DNA from: Isoetes taiwanensis
Lineage: Eukaryota; Streptophyta; Lycopodiopsida; Isoetales; Isoetaceae
DNA: 64,000 nt
NCBI GenBank assembly: GCA_021234155.1
Contig: JAJEKV010000006.1
Span: 2,455,815 to 2,519,814, forward strand
Reading direction: 5' to 3'
Of this stretch, positions 9,534 through 19,829 are shown in pieces. The notes below the pieces were generated by a model. That model did no database searches. It was not told the origin of the DNA and saw only the letters and a list, made by a program, of their open reading frames with translations. How positions within the stretch are numbered: the first letter of the stretch is position 1; each line of letters opens with the position of its first letter. The position numbers and the translations under genes were made by a program.

Positions 9534-10499
9534 GACAAAAAGGCACCCAAAAATATCCAATGGTCCGACCAATTGCACAACATATTCAAACACGTACAAG
9601 TAGGCATCAGTTGAACACCTCACCTCCACAGCACCACTCATGTTCTCCACAATCATCGATAGCGCACACAATAAAGAATGCGCAACTTGAGGATACAAAA
9701 GTTCCCAACGTATAAACTAAACTGTCTGCTGAGTATCTATGACTCAGGATTCTGGTTGCCAGATTATAGCTTGCTGTAGATATTCTATCACACCAGTTCT
9801 GAAGTGCACATATGCATGATAATGCATATGCTGATGGGATGAAACAGATAACTCTTCTTGGGATGTGGGCAGTCAGGTTAATACCTTATCAAGATGCAAA
9901 ATTTCATCCATGAAGGCAAAACAAAATTTTACCTTTCATCTTGGCTCCATTGCCAAATTCAACCACAAACATACCTTCATACGATCTGACATTAAACCAA
10001 ATTATCACAACAAAAAGGACCTAACCACTATATTGTCCTACAGGAATGATAATTACACTTAATGAGTCTGATCCAAAAATCTGCATTCCAGTTGCACGAG
10101 TTTGATTCCAAGGCTACCCCAAATATCTTTTAATTCCTGCTTTCTGTTCTGCATTTAGTCTGGTGGGAAACTTCACATCGAACTTTATTCGCAAGTCACC
10201 TCTTCTTCCAGGTTCTTTAGCAATTGGCATTCCTTCCTTCGGAACTACCTTTTCGTAGCCAGGATATATAACCTCTGTGATTGGAATGGTGAGAGTTCTA
10301 CCATCTAAAGTGTTCACGGTAACAGTACACCCTGTGAGTGCTTCAGCTAGAGGAATTCTGTGCACCATAATTAGGTCATTGCCATCCCGCTTGAATACTT
10401 CGTGAGGCTTCTCGTCTATCACAAATACTAGATCTGCAGGGACAACATTAGGCTGCTCGTTACCCTTCTCTGGAAATGTGATCTTTGTCCCCTTCTTCC
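9534..10499. repeat. 964-bp flanking duplication, right copy
   Basis: Near-identical to 5749-6712. It includes DNA downstream of the DnaJ gene and most of its exon 3. This copy is continuous with the rest of the gene and is presumably the ancestral one on this side. Confidence 0.9.
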
Positions 10500-11632
10500 A
10501 TCCTGGCTTCACATCTATAGTCAAAATCTCTTCTACAGGCAAAGTCTTCCTGTAGTAAACAAATATGCCCCAACTTAAGTCAATGGTCCCGAAAGAAATT
10601 CTCACCCAAGAAACAAGCAATGATGATAATAGACAGTTAAACAGATAAATTGAGACATCAAACAGGTACTACTTTGAATGGACAGATAATTTGAGACATA
10701 AAAAATGTACTAAACGCTATTATTTTGAATGAACAACTCGAAGGAGCTATTGAGATTAAATTTATTTATTCCTACCATATGAATTGAGTGTTTACCTTGA
10801 TCCAATTACATGTTTAACAAAAAAAAAACAATTTAAAGAAACATACATACATGCATAATCCATGCAGAAGCCAAGAAAGAGAAGGATGTCCATCCCAATG
10901 CACACAATCAGGAGGCATAGAGCATAACCATCACAACACATACCCACTGGCATCAGCAATGTTTCTTGATATCTTCATCTTCCTTGTTGATCCATTGTAC
11001 AGCTCCTCCAATGTGCAAGGCAGCTTGTTCTCCACTGCAGATGCCTTGCGCGGACCAGAAGATGGAGCACCTTCACCGAAAGATCTAAACATGCTTTCAC
11101 CTCCTCCAAATCCACCAAACATGCCATCACCAAATGGTGACCTTCCTGCTCTCCCCATTCCACCCATGCCTCCCATGCCTCCCATTCCCCCCATAGAGGC
11201 AAATGGACTTGCTCCACCAAAGAACTCAGCAAATATATCTTCAGCATTTCTGGGATTGAATACATATACATTGGGTCCGCCTCCGTTTGCAAAAGAAGTA
11301 GATGAAGCCCCTGGTGGTGGAACCTGCCCTTTCAACCCCTCTTCTCCATATTGGTCATAAATTTGCCTCTTCTGAGGATCACTTAGCACCTACAGCAATC
11401 CCTAAATATAAGCATTTGCTGACAACCTAGTCAAATATTGCACAAAATGTAGGACTTAAAAACTCACCTCATAAGCCTCAGATATCTGCTTGAATTTTGC
11501 TTCAGCCTCCTTCTTATTATTTGGGTTCTTGTCTGGGTGCCACTTCATTGCTAACTTCCTGTAAGCCTTTTTTAAATCATCATCTGAAGCACCTTTTCCT
11601 ACCTTCAGCACATTATAATAATCTACACCCAT
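10114..11632 (-). CDS. Class B HSP40/DnaJ co-chaperone, three exons
   Basis: The product stimulates HSP70 ATPase and delivers unfolded clients, in cytosol or nucleus. Exons on the minus strand are 11632-11468, 11389-10944 and 10549-10114 with GT/AG borders (GAG/GTGAGT; TAG/GTGC; TGG/GTATGT; ACAG/GAAG), giving 348 residues, usual for this class. The J domain starts [11 protein letters not shown] with HPD at residues 32-34. A Gly/Phe/Met-rich linker follows, with a GGM repeat encoded at about 11,165-11,200. The C-terminal domains run from [20 protein letters not shown] through [16 protein letters not shown] to IKRYLG. There is no zinc-finger domain, hence class B (DNAJB1/Sis1-like). An in-frame upstream ATG at 11656 exists, but the conserved MGVDYY start is preferred. 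The last exon's 3' part is duplicated beyond a retroelement. Confidence 0.95.
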
Positions 11633-11930
11633 GGCCGTCACTGTTCTTTTATTCAATCTGCGACAACAATTCGATAAATCCGACTACAGGCAGACGGGAA
11701 GAGTCTCTAACAAGTATAAAGTTTGGAAACCGAAAGCCCACAAATCGAAACCCCAAACCTATTTGAATTGGGCAAAAACCTTCTCAAATCTCCACAGCGT
11801 TAATGAATCTGTAAGCAAAATATCCAGTAAGAGCTTGACGGAATAGATCTGGTGCTGATAACAGGCGATCAAAAGCATGCGCAGAAGAATTAATCGCGCC
11901 AGACTACAAAAGAGAGGAGGCGAGCACTCG

Positions 11931-11945
11931 AGAAGGTTCTGGAGC
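11931..11945. promoter_or_regulatory. Heat-shock-element-like site upstream of the DnaJ gene
   Basis: AGAAGGTTCTGGAGC fits nGAAnnTTCnnGAn with one weak third unit, about 300 bp upstream of the DnaJ start codon. This is the binding pattern of heat-shock factors and suits an HSP40 gene, but one site of this length can occur by chance. Confidence 0.35.
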
Positions 11946-11959
11946 AGAGGAGACCCCAT

Positions 11960-14446
11960 TAATCCAGGTTAAGGACATGTTTAAGCTTTACAACATTTAA
12001 AAATATACACGTGGAAGATGTCAATATTTACCTTAGCCACCATCCCAAACACCCTCACTATAACGTGTCCTAGCATAGACCTTCATGGCCTATACGTTAT
12101 CTCAATGTCTTACCTAGGGTGGAATCACCCATCGCGGTAAATGTCGGATGTGGGCATGTTATAGCCAGCCTTAAATACCAAAAATCCGTTAAGTCCACAA
12201 AAACGTCATGTAATTTTTTTTGTGCGTGGCTATAACATGTCAAAGACACGGATATACCACGAATATGTCTGTGGCTATAACATGACGGCGTCCGATATAT
12301 ACGGCGCTCCTGGAATCACACTACATCCATATTGGGTTGTCCTAAGGGTAAACCCTCGGGAGTTGGGTTGGTGGAATCTGCCATTTTGGACGGTTAAGAT
12401 TGAAAAATGGAGCCGCGTTATTTAGCATGAAGTGGGTCGATTATCGTCCATCTTCGTGAGGTTTGTGAGCTTGTCTTCCGACTGTCCATTTGCCCTAGTT
12501 CGTTGCAGGCATATGGATGATGGATTAGGTTGTCATTGGATACGAATTGGTTGCCCATTTCCTTCCTTTTGCACCATTCTTCCAAAGGATCATGTTGGTT
12601 CTTGGTCTGGTTATCCGATGGGCTCTACTGTAAGCTCTGTAACAATGTGAAAATTGCATGCTTTTATGTAGTTTCTCTAGTTTTCTGTCTTTGTTAATCT
12701 AATGCATCTTAACCTTGCCGCATAGATGTGACATTATTCATTCGACTACTACTGCTGCCAACAGTCAAATACAACAAGGTGCTGCGCACGAAGGGTTGCC
12801 CTCCAGTGGCTCGATAGTTGAATCTTCTTTGTTTAATGTCGAGCCTTGTTAATGGCATAAACGCACGGATTCATTTTCTTTGCCCAAAAGTTCTTTGGTT
12901 TATTTCATAAATTGTGGAGGTTAATTCATACAACTGGAGAGGAAGGGGAAAGTACTGATAACTTCAGAACTGGACCTTCACCAATAGGTTCTTGCCTTAA
13001 AACTGACTATATGAACATAAGGGCACATAAAGATATATGTCATTACTTATGAACTTAAAGGCACATAAACATAAATGTTATTAATCTTCGAGATGGATTC
13101 TAGCTCATGCTCAAAAAATGCAACAATGGTTATAAGTTTCTTCCCACTTGTTTAGTTGTAAATAATTCCTAGTTAGAATTTAATCAAGTAGGTTTTATTG
13201 CTTGTACTTGGTTGGCACAATGGTTTCATATGTCAATATTAAGTCCTTTAATAGCTGCTCATCTATTGAAGACTTCTGTGAAATGCAAAACTAATATGGA
13301 AATTTAAATTAAAGCAGACATTAAGACTATTGCATGTTTGCATTGGATGGTTTAATATACCTTCCTCCACAACATAATGTCGTCCATAGTAAATCCCGCA
13401 ATGTCATACTAGTCAAGATGGTTGAAATAAGACGTTAATCTCAGTGGTCAGTAAAGTAAAACCCAATGATCGCTCTGTAAAAGGCTGCAACTTTGAGATC
13501 TGATAATTAGCAAATGCTTTGATCCAAAAGAGCATGGTCGTAGTGATGGCGAGGCACCAGAGTACACCCTTCAATTTCACATGTAAAAATATGGTTGTTA
13601 CTTTCTAAAACCTTGGGCTATGGTTCTGAATTGGGCCATAATGTTGACATTGCCCTGAAGCAACTTCGTCCCTAATGTATTATTGTATACTGTCAGAAAT
13701 AATAATTGCTAGCTCGTTGAAAGCATGATGTTTTATATGCGTTCTTAATAATACACTTGGAACATGCAATGGACTCCAACGTAAAACAGTGTTCCCTACC
13801 CAATAAATATAAGAGGATTCCTTGGGAATTCGAATTCTAGTTGCATTAAATGCTCTTCGGCCGACATTATTTTTATTGTCCTGTTATTGTTTCTGTCGTA
13901 TGAACTCATCAAAAAGCTGGTTCTCCTTTCTTTCTTTTCAGCATTCAGCTAGGATTTTAGTTGGTGTACTCCACTAGTATGATTCTGTTACTGTCAATAT
14001 AAATAGGACAACATTTGAAGAGCAATTTGTGTGATGCTGGCGGCTGTGTTTACGCCTGAATCTTGGCATCCTGAGGTTCACTAAGTTTATTCTGAATTCC
14101 TTAGTTCTACGTAAATTCTGTTCTAAATTTATTCTACACTTGATTCTTTTCTTAGGTAGTTTGAGGTAGTTTCCATTTAGTCTGCTTCAGAAAATGCTGA
14201 GATTTCATGGTCTCCTACTAGTATATCATTTATATGAGTCTGCCTCCCAGTGGGCAATGGCTTAAAGCAATCATTTTTTTTTCAGCGGGTTAAATCGTGT
14301 AAACCCTATTGGCATATGGCTAGTTATGTAGGACATCATGAAAAAATTGTGCTGTCATTATAATACCAGCAAACCCTAGTATGAGACTCAGAGTGAATCT
14401 GCCCCCAGGAACCAATGGCGAGGTAATTGGTGCAACACAAACGTCA
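11960..14446. other. No gene seen; three copies of a 12-bp motif
   Basis: Noncoding. GGCTATAACATG occurs at 12228-12239 and 12273-12284 and inverted at 12155-12166. The rest shows no recognised family. Short ORFs here (for example about 12,222-12,425) have no recognisable domain. Confidence 0.5.
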
Positions 14447-15065
14447 CTATACCTTAGGACCCAAGCCATGGATGCTGCAAGAATCCCAAATAAATACAAA
14501 TCTGCAATATTTAGGATTCATCTGTTCAGTAGACTTCATAACAATACCTAAAACTAAGGGCAAGTGAGAATTTAATGATGATACCTCCATATGCCCCTGT
14601 AAATTCCAAAGCCTGCTAAAATATATCTGGAGAGAGTAATGCCAGCACAATTGGGGGAAAAAGGGTAAGGATATACGGCGTTGGCTGTCTACATCCTCCA
14701 GCTGGTAGCTTCAACACTTCCAACATATACTTGCACCAAAGACTATACAAGCCACTGACAGAAAATCTGATAAGCCAAGTACAACCCCAATGAATGAAGT
14801 TGATAGTGCAAGGAACGAAAATGTCTCAACGAGTATCTGCATAATGTTAAATAAATGATGTAAAAAGGATTTTATATTTCAGAATATTAACAAATTACAA
14901 GATGACGTGTTTATGCTGATAAGCCCATTAGAGGACCGAAGATCAAATAAGGGGTCCCCAATACTTCCATGACTATCACTTGTCCCAGATATGCTTCCAA
15001 GTATAATTGCATCCCATGTAAGAAAGATAATCAAAGGTATGAATGTTCCTAGAACAATTGCAGAT
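14447..15065 (-). pseudogene. Trp/Tyr permease family fragment (C-terminal half)
   Basis: Two minus-strand stretches separated by about 100 bp. The first (15,065-14,935) reads AIVLGTFIPLIIFLTWDAII then DPLFDLRSSNG. The second (14,835 downwards) reads FSFLALSTSFIGVVLGLSDF, and after a frame change LKLPAGGCRQPTPYILTLFP and LEFTGAYGGII. These are membrane segments of the plant family of bacterial-type tryptophan/tyrosine permeases. Frame changes inside the second exon and the absence of the N-terminal half mark it as a fragment. It lies in line with FANCE and CLC fragments on the same strand. Confidence 0.6.
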
Positions 15066-15349
15066 CTGAAGCATTAGTAAATGATAAGGCCAAGATATGA
15101 AGAAAACATGTTATAAACAACAGTTGTATATAAATCTTACATGCCAATCACTTAAAATTTGTAGCGCATTAGAGATCATAGAGGTTTCAGCTTAACAAGC
15201 ATGCCACTGCCTAGCTAAGAGCATGTCACATGGGAACTGCAAACCTAATGAAATTTACAATAACCTAGAAACAGAAGATATTTATATTGATGCTCTGGTA
15301 TGATTTGGACAGTGGAAAAAAATATTATTTCTTCAATTCTTTTGACTTA

Positions 15350-15660
15350 GGGTCCATTCGCACCTACCGTTAAGTTAGGTTAAGTTAAAAAAATTTAACT
15401 ACCTGATGAGACTTAACTACAACAACTGCATTCACACTAAAAATAGGTAAGTCTCGGTTAAATAACTTAACCAAGATAAGTTAAATACTTTCACACCAAA
15501 CACAGTTAAGTCAAAAAATTTAACCTAACTACTAGTTGTTCAGACATGGTCTTGTTAAGTTAGTGGTTAACCAAAATGTCTTCAGACAAGCTTTAGTTAA
15601 GTTACAATGTTAACTTGACTGAAACTGTTCACACCAATCTAGTTAAGTTTACTGTTTTTT
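15350..15660. repeat. Cluster of TTAAGTT/AACTTAA motifs, MITE-like
   Basis: About 300 bp containing more than a dozen copies of GTTAAGTT, TTAACT and their complements in both orientations, preceded by GGGTCCATTCGCACC. Dense subterminal hexamers of this sort are typical of hAT-type nonautonomous DNA transposons. A matching inverted terminus on the far side was not found, so the element may be truncated. Confidence 0.4.
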
Positions 15661-16004
15661 GTCGCTTCTCGCATTATTTGAAGTTGACCAATAGCAAATT
15701 ATAGATTTTTTGTTTTAAGCTGGAGCTGGAGCCAATGTTGGTTTCGCTACATTTCAGTCAATGAATCCAAAATTTTAAATTCCGATGTTAAGGTTATAAC
15801 GTGCTACTATTCCATAAAGAGAAAAACCATCGAGTAGTTGAATGAAGAGCTCTGGCATTTTATTTCATTTTATTAACTTTCTGCATGGCTTTTACAGCCC
15901 CAACAATCTGATAGTGCGTGAACTTGGCTATAAACATTAAACCTTGAAGTCAGCAAAATTACTTGTCATATTTATGAAATTGCCATAATATCCTGACCAC
16001 AAAG

Positions 16005-16589
16005 CTACTTACTGCCTTCACCATAGTTCAATTCTCCATATGTTGTAGTGCCTGGAGAAATGACATGAGTTGTCTTCCATGTCAATGATCTGACAATATT
16101 GTGGTGTGCATAAAGATTGTGGAATGTCTTTTCATCCTGCCATTCTGCTTCACAAAACAGCCTCTCGGAGAGATGGGCCAAAGTATCTGCTGGTAGTTCT
16201 TTTAAAACACGATTAATCATGTCACACTGAAAGCTTGAAGCTCCTTCCCTTCTAAGCATGAGAGGAACCAATAATGCATCCAAAATAACCTTTGGATGCG
16301 TCTTGGCCGCCATCATCACAGCACATGTCAGTACTCTTGATGTTGGGTGCTTCAGTTCTAGGAGCTTTGGAAAGAGAGTAAAACTGACCACCTGAATGGA
16401 CCACATATAACCTTCCTGCTCTCCAAGCAAATGATTGACAAAAAGAAGAATTATATTATCTTCCATTTTCCAGGGCTTTATTGTGTTGAACAAACTGACT
16501 AAGTCGGGGATGAGCCTAAAGATACACAAACCCTTTGCAACGTCCGGATTCGATATTGAAGTCTTTGGTGCCAAAAGCATCTCCCTCAA
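16005..16589 (-). pseudogene. FANCE-like C-terminal domain (Fanconi anaemia group E), probably broken gene
   Basis: A 194-codon minus-strand ORF reads VVSFTLFPKLLELKHPTSRV, HPKVILDALLVPLMLRREGA and FQCDMINRVLKELPADTLAH. This matches plant FANCE C-terminal helical repeats, where the text is of the form LLPKLLSLKEPASRVL ... HALxxPLxxxxxGxxxxxCDVITRIxKECL. FANCE belongs to the nuclear FA core complex, which directs FANCD2/FANCI ubiquitination in interstrand crosslink repair and meiotic recombination. Upstream (to about 17,330) further coding-like text such as EVEKVDIEANQVLEDDTISS is interrupted by frameshifts and stops, so the gene as a whole looks inactive. The ORF shown could be one long real exon. 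Confidence 0.5.
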
Positions 16590-17629
16590 AGATAGTGCCG
16601 AGAATGCAATTGAACATCAAGTGCAGCACCAATCGTAACCTCCGGATCCTCCCGAAGTTATGCATATATCCTTTTCTCCAAGAATGACAGATCGCTCATC
16701 CATCTCCATGGCGGGAATAATGACTTCATTTTCGCCTCTCTAATAGGTACCGAGCATTATCTTTATGTGAATTGGCATCTAATCTTTTCTCATGTTGATC
16801 AAAGAGGCTTGAAATGGTATCATCCTCCAAAACTTGGTTTGCTTCAATATCCACCTTTTCAACCTCTTTCGAAAAAGCGGTTGCAGCTTAGAAAAAACAT
16901 CCCTTCAAGAGTCTTTAACTCATCGAACAGTTTAGAAAAGGATCACACTCGTCATACATTCCTGAATTATACCACTTCCCTGAATTTTTCGCTCCGGACA
17001 TGGAGACCAACTTTCATTGACAAAAGTGCGCATACACAAAGATTGCACTTATACAATGGCACTAAACTTACCATCAACCGATGCATTGGCGCAGACATGA
17101 AATCAAGAAGCATTTTGGCACCACGATAAACCCAAAAGTCTCCACTTCATGTGAGGATAGTAGCCGCTTGGCAAGCTTTCGAGGTCACCAGAGCGAAAAA
17201 ACGGAGTATTGTGCGACTAAAAATGCAAGAACATTGGCTCGCGATAGCACATGGCAAAGTCCGCATCCAAATGCAACTGCACCAAAAGGCTGTAAGAAAA
17301 TGCAGATACTTACTCCCCTAACGTTCCTTCCTGCGTAAACACCACTTCCCAAGCCAGAAGGTCAGGTATCAGTTTCCATAATGTAGCAACAAATGCTAGC
17401 ATGGTCATAACCTTCCTAGAAATGTCCCACTAAACTAGGCCAAATTCCTTATGATAAACTGATTAAGGGTGAAGGATGAAGCTCAAAAAGAAACCAAAGG
17501 GTACATTATAAGAGCTTTCTGTAAAGACTCCACTAAGACAGCAAGCATATCAAAAGAATATCCCCAATATAGTCCCTCTTGTTTTGGTTGAAATTTTGGA
17601 ATCACAATATATTACCTACATGCAACATA

Positions 17630-19760
17630 TGATCTCCAACAAATAGCTGCATTTATTGTTGTACCAACAAATGACCCATAAACAGAGCCCAATGCTGACC
17701 CAATAAACAGACTTGGCGCATATACACCTCCTACAAGCCCTGAACCTTTGCACAATGCAGTTGATACAACCTTTGCAAAAACTAGCTAGGTGAGAAGCGA
17801 TTTGCCTGGAGCTAGAGCAGTTTTTCCAGAGTGCAGAATCTCATCAATATTTGTAAAACCCCAGTAAAGGACTCCGGGGTACCTTAATGCCATTATACCA
17901 AGTCCAAGCCCACCAAGAGCAGGTGTTATAGAAGGTGGGATACCAAGATGCCACTAGCCTTGTAAAAAAAAACGCTCACAGCTCCGCAAAGCATCCCAAG
18001 CATCAAATATAGTGGAAGCTCTGCAGATGATTGAATGTTTTCAATTGTTTCCTTCAAACTCATTAAATAAGGCATAAGCTTACCCCTGCGGAAGCATAAC
18101 TCATAAGTAGGAACTGTAAAGGTTCGGACTCTCGAAAAGCAGATTATTCGAGACAGGTTGAAGATAATACTAATGCTAAAATAATCATAGTAGTTGTAAG
18201 TGGTGGTGAATTCTCTGCATGCAATGGACGTAATACTGTCTCTATTGCAAAAAAACATCCGGCAACAGGTGCATTGAAACCTGCATTGAAACAGATGGTT
18301 AAAACATGATGCGACATGACCGGCTTCGTGGTTACAAAAAAGGTTTTACATTCTCTGTCCTTGCAAAGAGCCTTTGTTAGAAAGGAGTTGACCATGCACG
18401 AAGAAGATAAGAAGGATAAGAATTGTAATTCAAGAGACTGAACATGCAAGGATAGCAATCAAAAACAAAAGTTATCTCCAGTCATAAGACTTCTAAAGAC
18501 ATACCACAGCTAGGAAACATTTCTATGGATTTTCAATGGTTTAGCAAAATATTGCTATCAATTTTGGTCTTTACACTCAAATCTTTAATTCCTTCCCTTG
18601 TTCAGCTCTTCCCAACCGGATAAACTAAGACAGTCATTTGGCAAAATTTTATTCTACTTTTCAAGCACCCGACCTCACTTGAAGCAGTATTAAAGGAAGC
18701 TATTTGTCCTATTTATTAATGTACTTGGCATCCTATATAGCTAAAAATTGAGAAGCAACATCCAAATGGAGCATTAATCTAAAGATCAAGATATTTCAAT
18801 AATTCATAGGGCAAAACCGAAACCAACTAGACGTGTAGTAGAAACTTTACATAGTCGAGAATAATTTTTATTGCGCTATCAAATTGAGCGTAAATCTTGT
18901 TAGCATGTAATTTTAATAATCTTTGCCGCCTTAGTGCATGCACATAGAACAAAGTTGGAAAGTTAAAATTCGAGACTAAACCTCAAGAAATGCCACCACG
19001 CACCAACCGCAAGAAGTGCTATTCTTCTCTCCCTATTATTCTCGCATGAGCTCGAAAGCATCCAAATGCACAAGCCCGCCTAATATCAACACTTGGTCCT
19101 TTTGGCCCTAAAGAACATGCCGTTTCCTAACGCCACGGCAGCCTTTATGCGTTGCCTTTATATGAGGACAAGATGTCGCTAGCAAGTCCACCCTCCGCCT
19201 TTCATGTGGCCTACACGCCTTTAATTGATCCAAAATAGCTAACAACGTATGCATAACACCAACTATAACACCACCAACAATAGGGACTAACATAATTCGA
19301 TGCCAAGTCTCGGAAAGTTTTCGAGGCGCTAGCCATACCTTCATGTGGAGCACCAGCCCAAGCAAAATCATGTATCAAATGTACCTGTATAACTTGTGCA
19401 TTAGAGTAATAAATAAATACGTGAAGGTTTAAGTATTCTGTGTCTGAGATTCCAATCCAGAGGCTAACAAATATTTTGATACAATAAGAATTTAAACCAA
19501 TTCTAGAAACAAAATCCTCAGATACCTAACGCACTGACCATGACTAACATCACATGTTGTTGTTAATTTTCCAATAAAGTGCCCATGACAATAGTTTGAT
19601 GTACAATTTGACATAATTACTTACCCCCTTGTTGAATGCCACAACACTGACTCCAGTGGCGCATCCTAGAAAGCATCCCATCAACAGCAAAGCCCACTCT
19701 GGAGGCACCTCCTTTACCCTGTCACGGACATGGGCCATTGATGCTGTTCGCAGCAAAACT
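17630..19760 (-). pseudogene. CLC-f type chloride channel pseudogene (N-terminal and middle parts)
   Basis: CLC proteins are chloride channels or exchangers of endomembranes. Minus-strand exons in order: 19,756-19,629 (VPPEWALLLMGCFLGCATGV, good GTAAGT donor); about 19,350-18,980 (LSETWHRIMLVPIVGGVIVG, then the selectivity motif as GPKGPSVDI after a frameshift, then RRIALLAVGA after another); about 18,290-18,180 (GFNAPVAGCFFAIETVLRPL); about 18,040-17,945 (SSAELPLYLMLGMLCGAVSV); 17,940-17,640 (PALGGLGLGIMALRYPGVLY ... GSGLVGGVYAPSLFIG). In the last exon a conserved Gln is TAG (LLT-stop-LVFAKVV). The canonical GPEGP Glu is Lys here. The C-terminal membrane helices and CBS domains are missing. 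Several frameshifts plus a nonsense codon make function unlikely. Confidence 0.8.
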
Positions 19761-19829
19761 CACTTACAATGGCCTCTACGCATGGGACTCCTTTCCATAG
19801 AAATTATTGGGACTCCTTCCCAATGAACC

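Noticed and set aside
10851-11360. Proline-rich plus-strand ORF
   Set aside because: Antisense of DnaJ exon 2 (Gly/Met-rich linker); the sense strand has conserved domains and splice sites.
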